Position numbers and translations under genes: made by a program | From: Alphaproteobacteria bacterium | Lineage (GTDB): Bacteria > Pseudomonadota > Alphaproteobacteria > Acetobacterales > Acetobacteraceae | Assembly: GCA_013298245.1 (NCBI GenBank) | Contig: JAAFHD010000093.1 | Location: forward strand, 1 to 10,361 | Reading direction: 5' to 3' | Length of the DNA: 10,361 bases | Shown here: positions 7,979 to 10,361 of the stretch, piece by piece | How the letters are laid out: every line of letters begins with the position of its first letter | Position numbering within the stretch: position 1 is the first letter of the stretch | Notes under the pieces: generated by a model | Told to the model about the DNA's origin: nothing | The model's database searches: none | What the model saw: the letters and a program-made list of their open reading frames with translations, nothing else

Positions 7979-8847
7979 CAACGCGTCGGCGTCGTCGCGT
8001 TCCGGATGATCTGGATCACCCCCCCCGTCGCCTGTTCCGCCGCCACATAGGCCACATCGCCCCAGAAGCGATCCAACCGCCCGGCGGGCACGGCTTCCAC
8101 CTGCACCACGCGGCCCAGCTCCTCGCCGTCGCGGCGGGTCACGATCCATTGCAGGTCCACGGTCTGCTCGTTGTTGCGGGGCGGCGTGATCCGCACCTCG
8201 GCGGTCAGGCCATAGGCCGCGCCCTCGGCCGCGTCCTGCACCACCCAGCCCTGGTTGGACATGAATTCGCGCATGCGCGAAGCCAAGGCCTGCGCGCCAT
8301 CACCAGGTGCCCCGCGCACCGGCAGGAAGCGCACGCGCTGCGGTGTCGCGGTCAGGGCGCCAGGCGTGGCCGCCGCCTGCGATGCCCGCACCGACAGCAG
8401 CAACCGCAGCACTTGTGGCACCGCCACCGAAGCGGTCTGGCGCAGCGCGGGCGTGGTGCGCCACAGCGTGGCGGGCACGGCCACGCCGTCCACCACGCCT
8501 TGTTCGACGCCATCGGCGTCACGCAGCACGAAACGCGGGCGCAGCATCGCACCTGTGCTGTCGGGTTCGACGGTCAGGCGCCAGTCCAGTGGCAGCGGCG
8601 CGTCGGTGGTGACGGCGGGGACGTCCTGGGCCAGCAGGCCTTCGGTCAGCGCATCGGCCAGGATGCGCGCCTGGTCGGGTTCCAGCACGGCGGCGGTCGC
8701 GGGCATCACCGCCAGGCGGATGGCGAAGGGCACTGCCAGGCGGCGCGCATTACGGCCCGGGTTGCCCACGAAGGGCCGGGTATCCTGCCCGCAGGCGGCC
8801 AGGCCAAGCGCCACGACCATGGCCAGGCGGCGATCAAATAATCGCAC
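7978..8847 (-). CDS. Predicted lipoprotein of unknown function
   Basis: This 289-residue protein begins with a lipoprotein signal: basic n-region MRLFDRR, hydrophobic core, and lipobox LAAC with the acylated cysteine at C19. The +2 residue is glycine, not aspartate, which favours sorting to the outer membrane. I recognise no domain in the rest. It is an alternating hydrophobic/polar soluble domain with several beta-like segments (WRLTVEP, LTAEVRITPP, VDLQWIVTRRDGEELGRVVQVEAV), a pattern seen in small periplasmic beta-rich lipoproteins. The start is GTG 8847; starting at ATG 8820 would leave too short a signal. It overlaps the upstream mini-ORF by 14 nt and follows pgeF closely, so it is probably co-transcribed with pgeF. 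A run of eight G on the coding strand (8026-8019) lies about 15 codons before the stop. Confidence 0.75.
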   Translation of the reverse strand: MRLFDRRLAMVVALGLAACGQDTRPFVGNPGRNARRLAVPFAIRLAVMPATAAVLEPDQARILADALTEGLLAQDVPAVTTDAPLPLDWRLTVEPDSTGAMLRPRFVLRDADGVEQGVVDGVAVPATLWRTTPALRQTASVAVPQVLRLLLSVRASQAAATPGALTATPQRVRFLPVRGAPGDGAQALASRMREFMSNQGWVVQDAAEGAAYGLTAEVRITPPRNNEQTVDLQWIVTRRDGEELGRVVQVEAVPAGRLDRFWGDVAYVAAEQATGGVIQIIRNATTPTR

Positions 8848-8902
8848 AGGTCACCAGCAGGGTCAGGACGCACATCATGGCGAACATCATCACATAATGC
8901 AT
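8834..8902 (-). CDS. Candidate 22-residue transmembrane small protein
   Basis: An ATG at 8902-8900 opens a 22-codon frame ending in TGA 8836-8834. It starts MHYVMMFAMM and ends VTCAII, and is almost wholly hydrophobic with no charged residue, enough for one membrane span. It begins 1 nt after the pgeF stop (8904) and runs 14 nt into the lipoprotein start, fully filling the space between these genes. That tight packing supports translation or a coupling role. The upstream ribosome binding site (GGGA-like) is weak and the frame is very short, so chance cannot be excluded. Function unknown. Confidence 0.45.
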   Translation of the reverse strand: MHYVMMFAMMCVLTLLVTCAII

Positions 8903-8903
8903 G

Positions 8904-9650
8904 TCAGGTCGCGATCCCGATGGCCGAAAGCTGGTGCCCGATGACACCCTCATTGCCCAAGGTGCGGCGGCGGTGGCTGAAGAACAAGGCCGCATCGGTC
9001 AGCGTGTCATGGCCGGTGGCGGCGGCTTGCACGCCATCCGCCTGGAGCCGTGCCACGCAATAGCCGGGCAGGTCGAAGCGCCAGAAACCATCGCCATCCG
9101 GCGCGAAGAAGCGCGCATCGTCGGCATCGCGCGCCAGCACCTCATCGCGCAGATCAGCGCGCACCTGATAGCTGGGCTGGCCGATGCAGGGGCCGACCAC
9201 GGCGGAGATGGCGGTGGCACCCAGGTCACGCATGGCCTGCGCGGTGGCCTCCAGCACGCCCAGCACGGCGCCGCGCCAGCCGGCATGCGCCGCACCCGCG
9301 ACGCGCCCCGTGGCATCCAGGAACAGCACCGGCGCGCAATCAGCCGTCACGATGCCCAGCAGCACGCCGGGCGTGCGCGTGACCAGCGCATCCACCTGCG
9401 GGCGCACATCATCGGGCCAGGGCGCTTCGACCACGGCGACATCCGGGCCATGCACCTGGTATGCGCCCGTCAGCGCGGACACCGAAAAACCCAGCGCATG
9501 CGCGGCGCGGGCGCGGTTTTCCTGCACTTTCGTCGGGTCGTCGCGGCCGCTGACGGAACAGTTCAGGCTGGCATAGCCGCCCTCACTCACGCCGCCCTGG
9601 CGGGTGAAGAAGGCGTGTGGCGCGGCGGCCAAAGCGGGGTGGGTGATCAT
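8904..9650 (-). CDS. pgeF: Peptidoglycan editing factor PgeF (YfiH/laccase-domain family)
   Basis: This family, long called polyphenol oxidase or multicopper laccase (DUF152), acts in the cytosol. E. coli PgeF helps remove wrongly built UDP-MurNAc-peptides carrying L-Ser in place of L-Ala, and other members act on purine nucleosides. The protein has 248 residues, typical length. The metal/active-site residues are all present: H67 (YQVHG), C105 (TADCAPVLF) and H122 (AHAGWRG). VVGPCIGQPSYQV is also a family signature, as is the N-terminal FFTRQGGVSEGGYASLN. The start is ATG 9650, overlapping the upstream methyltransferase stop as ATGA; the longer frame to 9695 lies inside that gene. The substrate in this organism is not determined by sequence. 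Confidence 0.93.
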   Translation of the reverse strand: MITHPALAAAPHAFFTRQGGVSEGGYASLNCSVSGRDDPTKVQENRARAAHALGFSVSALTGAYQVHGPDVAVVEAPWPDDVRPQVDALVTRTPGVLLGIVTADCAPVLFLDATGRVAGAAHAGWRGAVLGVLEATAQAMRDLGATAISAVVGPCIGQPSYQVRADLRDEVLARDADDARFFAPDGDGFWRFDLPGYCVARLQADGVQAAATGHDTLTDAALFFSHRRRTLGNEGVIGHQLSAIGIAT

Positions 9651-10361
9651 GCGTCGAAACCAATGGGCGTGGGCATGGCGGGGTCGCACAGGCACATCGC
9701 CTTGAACAGCCGGCCCATGCCCTCGGGTGCTGTCAGGCGTTGCGCGCCGGACAGGATCAGCCCCGCCTGGCGTGGTGCTGATTGCGCCAGCATCGCCGCG
9801 CGCGTCATCAGGCCCAGGCGTTGCAGGAACAGCCCCTGCGGGATGGCGCCATGCACACGGGCGCCGCCAGCGCGCGCAATGGCGGCGATCGCGCCGAAAT
9901 CCACATGGGCCGTCAGGTCCGCGGTGCCGGGTGCCGCCAGGGGTTCGGCGCGGGCATGCGCGCGCACGGCCTGCAAGCTGTCGCCGAAGCCGGACTCGGT
10001 GGGGCCATAATCCAGCACCAACGTGGTGGCGCGGCGGGCGGCCAGTGTGGCGACCACTTCGCGCGCCGCATCACCGCGTTCGATGATGGTATCGTCCGGC
10101 GCGTCCGGCAGCGCGGTGTCTGCGGGCTGTTCCACGAAGGTGCCATCGGCGACGAAGCGTTCCATCCAGCCTTCCGCGCGGCGGATGAATTGGCGGATGG
10201 GAAGCGCGTCCAGGAATTCATTGGCGATGATGATGGCGGGGCCGGCGGGCAGGGCGCGCAGATCCGCGTGCCAGGTCGCACCAACGCCGGCCAGGCGCGC
10301 GCGCTGCTGCGCCTCCATGCTTGGCGATGTCTCGACCAGCGCGATGCGCGCGGCCTGCGCG
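9647..10361 (-). CDS. MidA/NDUFAF7-like SAM-dependent methyltransferase (COG1565), 5'-truncated by window edge
   Basis: The frame is open to the right edge; 237 C-terminal residues are visible, and the first part with the main SAM-binding motif is outside. The edge segment reads ARIALVETSPSMEAQQ, where this family has an acidic SAM-region residue and an SPxLRxxQ segment. ANEFLDALPIRQF is the family signature and LVLDYGPTESGFGDSLQAVRAH the second. The mitochondrial relative NDUFAF7 methylates an arginine of the complex I subunit NDUFS2; bacterial members probably modify a protein, but the target here is unknown. The stop overlaps the pgeF ATG (ATGA). In many alphaproteobacteria lgt precedes this pair, so lgt may lie just beyond the right edge (inference). 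Confidence 0.88.
   Translation of the reverse strand, partial: AQAARIALVETSPSMEAQQRARLAGVGATWHADLRALPAGPAIIIANEFLDALPIRQFIRRAEGWMERFVADGTFVEQPADTALPDAPDDTIIERGDAAREVVATLAARRATTLVLDYGPTESGFGDSLQAVRAHARAEPLAAPGTADLTAHVDFGAIAAIARAGGARVHGAIPQGLFLQRLGLMTRAAMLAQSAPRQAGLILSGAQRLTAPEGMGRLFKAMCLCDPAMPTPIGFDA

Noticed and set aside
8901..10010. A 369-codon plus-strand frame opposite pgeF and the methyltransferase
   Set aside because: Antisense to two genes with clear family signatures; no motif of its own.

Overview
The window looks like a chromosomal segment of a high-GC alphaproteobacterium. The nearest fit is an Acetobacteraceae/Rhodospirillales-type genome. This rests on very G+C-rich coding DNA (my estimate is in the high 60s percent; not computed), on the gene order miaB-phoH/ybeZ-ybeY-corC-lnt followed by a small XRE regulator, and on a midA-like methyltransferase next to pgeF. 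Taxonomy below class level is a guess.

Layout: The left end (1-1976, plus strand) is the 3' part of a large tandem-domain GT4 glycosyltransferase, cut by the window edge. Everything from 1960 to 10361 reads on the minus strand. In transcription order (right to left) the first cluster is a midA/NDUFAF7-like methyltransferase (cut by the right edge), pgeF, a 22-codon hydrophobic mini-ORF, and an unknown lipoprotein. After a 182-bp non-coding gap come miaB, phoH/ybeZ, ybeY, corC and lnt, mostly joined by 4-bp stop/start overlaps. After a 141-bp AT-rich gap comes an XRE-family regulator, which converges on the glycosyltransferase and overlaps its 3' end by 17 bp.

Function: The miaB-to-lnt cluster is the widely conserved RNA/envelope housekeeping operon: tRNA A37 methylthiolation, an RNA-associated PhoH ATPase, the YbeY RNA-maturation metalloprotein, a CBS-domain CorC protein and lipoprotein N-acylation. 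PgeF corrects peptidoglycan precursors, and the unknown lipoprotein beside it would be a substrate of the Lnt encoded downstream. No mobile element, CRISPR array, tRNA or rRNA was seen.

The parts that ordinary annotation does not explain are mostly small. The XRE promoter carries three TTGAC half-sites exactly 10 bp apart and a TTGCA-N4-TGCAA palindrome. A 10-mer from that promoter recurs twice in the non-coding leader of miaB. A 17-codon AT-rich, rare-codon patch falls on the catalytic cysteine of lnt. A transmembrane mini-ORF lies between pgeF and the lipoprotein. I found no convincing new multi-gene defence or biosynthetic system.
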